Below are positions 61,831 through 64,000 of a stretch of DNA of 64,000 nucleotides, one piece after another. Within the stretch, counting starts at the first letter, position 1, and each line of letters starts with the position of its first letter. The notes under the pieces are model-generated. The model had not been told where the DNA came from. It was given only the letters and a program-made list of their open reading frames with translations, and searched no databases. The position numbers and the translations under genes were made by a program. This DNA comes from Macrobrachium rosenbergii (Eukaryota; Arthropoda; Malacostraca; Decapoda; Palaemonidae), in NCBI RefSeq assembly GCF_040412425.1, contig NC_089749.1:12957662-13021661 (forward strand), in the 5' to 3' direction.

Positions 61831-64000
61831 TTAAAGGCATAGGGGAACTAAGAGTGGCTGCTATTGTTTCTTATGACCCACGTTTAATGGCACTTGACCC
61901 CAAGTCAGTTAACGAAAGCATTTCTTCATTTTATTTTTCCTGTAAATAGTTAATTCCAGTTAGTTGCTAAAAGAAAACAAATGATTAAATCTAACCTAAT
62001 TGGATGTTGTAGTGTTCTACAATTACTGGACATGTTTTTAGAAAATATTCTGATATGACTCGAGTGTTCTTGGGAATGTTTATTAGGTTTTAAGCGATTT
62101 GTAAATAAAATCGAGATGACTAATTTGACGATGTAGGTCTTTTTCTGAAGGAGATTTTGTGTACTAGACTCTGCTAGCATCAGTATGGAGAATCTGCTTA
62201 CCAGTTACCTACAATTGAATGAGATGTGAAAATGTCCTGTACAGAAGTTTATTGAAAAAGGTCTTTGATTATAAATAAGGTTTACAGCCTGAAGGTTGTG
62301 CGTAAGAGAAGGGCATTTATATACAGTAATTATTAAGAATTTTGCTTGGACAATAAAACATTGATAAAGCCTTGATACAACTGTCAGGTTAACTTTGGCT
62401 CTAAATGGTAATGATTGCTATTGAATATATGATAGTTAAAGATATCCTGACAGTTTTTGGGACTGCAAAGAATTTTGTTTTGACATTTTTTTGGATTACA
62501 AAGGATTTTTGTTTTTAAAAAGTCTGATTCTTTAAGAATTAAGGAAATTTGCTGTGGTAATCTTAAAAGTACAGTGAATTCTCAAACACAAACTCAGGCT
62601 ACCCTCAAGTTTGTGTAATACCACTTTTCACATAGACCAGTGACATGGTCTTTAGAACCAGATCTCATCGATAAGTGAGGAATGGATTCTAACTCAGTTT
62701 TTGACATTACTGATGAGCTTGCTTCTTGCTCATAAGAAACCAGGTTACTGTAATTCATTTCATTCATTGTCTGATGTCATGTTAACACATAGGGCTAGTT
62801 TGTGTTGTGTGTGTGTTTGTATTTTTGAGCATATATCTTTTGGTTGCATGAAGAATGGAAATTATGAAAATTAATCAAATATGAGGAAATACGTTTACGT
62901 GATGGATATACATTTTTTAGGGTGTGATCCTAGAAAATAAAATGCAAATTAAGTGCTTTCAGCTGAATTTGAACTGTATGCAATTGAGTTAAAGTGATTT
63001 TAAGACACTACATGTCAGTTTTTAGTTAATTTTTTGGTTATATCAATGATAGATCATTTTTTACAAAACACACATTGTGGATACACATAGGCCATATTGT
63101 TCCTGGTTATCAAAAGAGGACTAGTTTATGTGGTTTTTTTATGGTCACTGAGTAGCCTCAGTAAGAGATCACCAAAGTTGTCCTAAGTTCATTGTACAGA
63201 GAACATTAACCACTCTGAAGCTGGGAAACAATATGAGATTTTTTCCAAGTATTCATGGACTCGGCCTTGAGGAGCACCTTTAAGGAAGGCTCTCTCATAC
63301 ATTTGTATGCACGGGATGTCAGAGCTGATCAGTTTTACATGTGAGCTGTGCAAATTGAGTGCCAGATGTTCTTTTTATGTTAATCTGTTGTCATTCTTTT
63401 CTCAGTCCACTTCTCTGTGTATTGCAAACCAGCTGCATTCTAGCAAAAGGATGCATTCAACATTTGATGCATTGCTTTTAAAGAATGTTATTCAGCTTGC
63501 CTTATAGGACTGCTTAGTGTGCTGTGTGTATGTGTGTGTGTGTTGGGGCGGGGGTCAGGGGTGCCACACTGTGGACTGTACTAAAAGTTTTGCAGCAATA
63601 TCTGGCCCCAAATGCTTTTTACTCCGCCCTTTTGGTATCCATCCAATCACTTTAGATTCATCCCACCTGGCTGTCAAAATTCTCTAACTTTGCTATTCTC
63701 ATTTTTTTCTAGTTCTCATTTTAGGAATGGGACTCAGTTGTCATACTAAACTAATATATGAAAATAATAGAATAAACAAATACCACTTGAATTTCAGAGG
63801 CCTCTAAGAGGACAGCTGATACAAAATGAAAATGATATAAGGCTGTACTTCAAGACCTAGGAAGTTTGTCAGTAATTTCTTGAGTCAGTCCTTTATTTTG
63901 TAGGTCAGACAGTGGTAATTCTGTATCCAGTTCCATCTGCTGAAAAAATAAGTTCAGGAATCAGGAAATAGTGCTGAAGTATCAATCTCTGTGTCTGAAT

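Larger units (their letters stand above)
53539..64000. other. Start of a long jub intron (>10 kb), repeat-rich
   Basis: It follows the gtatgt donor at 53539. It contains a ~125-bp repeat (53684-54315), a 77-bp minisatellite (54815-55505), three large ~600-bp repeats (55860-57930), a LINE remnant (60040-60440), (GA)n at 61156-61174 and a hAT MITE (61657-61830). I found no LIM-domain exon and no other gene. Confidence 0.75.

Overview
This is nuclear DNA from an animal, almost certainly a decapod crustacean and probably a shrimp-like one. The genes are split by GT-AG introns. The introns are crowded with (TA)n, (TC)n/(GA)n and (ATT)n microsatellites, with minisatellites, and with interspersed repeats that I recall from shrimp and prawn genomes. 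There is no bacterial, plasmid, phage or CRISPR content.

Layout, with all three recognisable genes on the + strand. (1) 354-32803: the 3' part of a teneurin gene, 13 exons coding about 1,169 residues. They cover most of the YD-repeat shell, the Rhs-like core end, the linker, and the C-terminal Tox-GHH/TCAP-like region with an unusual basic Cys-containing tail. The 5' part of the gene lies before the window. One intron of 14.9 kb (1921-16810) is almost wholly satellite and transposon-derived. (2) 44593-48005: NDUFS6, the zinc-binding accessory subunit of mitochondrial complex I, complete in 3 exons (124 residues). (3) 51219 to at least 53538: a long first coding exon that I assign to the Ajuba/LIMD1/WTIP (jub) LIM-protein family, a Hippo-pathway scaffold. 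It is the Ser/Pro-rich pre-LIM region with six PPxY motifs. The LIM domains must lie beyond 64000.

The three genes are functionally unrelated: an adhesion/synapse receptor, a respiratory-chain subunit and a Hippo/junction adaptor. The most important technical point is that all three carry single-base frameshifts that interrupt well-conserved coding sequence: teneurin near 17952, NDUFS6 at 47500/47501, jub near 52280 and again between 51480 and 51640. Each can be explained by one missing base, usually in a short run of identical bases. This looks like residual indel error in a long-read assembly rather than three independent pseudogenes.

The remaining sequence is intronic and intergenic. It holds six copies of a dispersed SINE-like family, 5'-truncated LINE copies ending in (AAT)n, a hAT-type MITE with target-site duplication, another palindromic MITE-like element, a multi-hairpin element, and tandem arrays with unit lengths of 27, 41, 46, about 60, 77, about 125, about 210 and about 600 bp. 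I see no convincing new biological system. The best biological leads are the teneurin basic tail, the repeated PPPPYP blocks in jub, a CpG-rich block with splice donors facing both ways, and a 120-bp exon-like segment downstream of teneurin.
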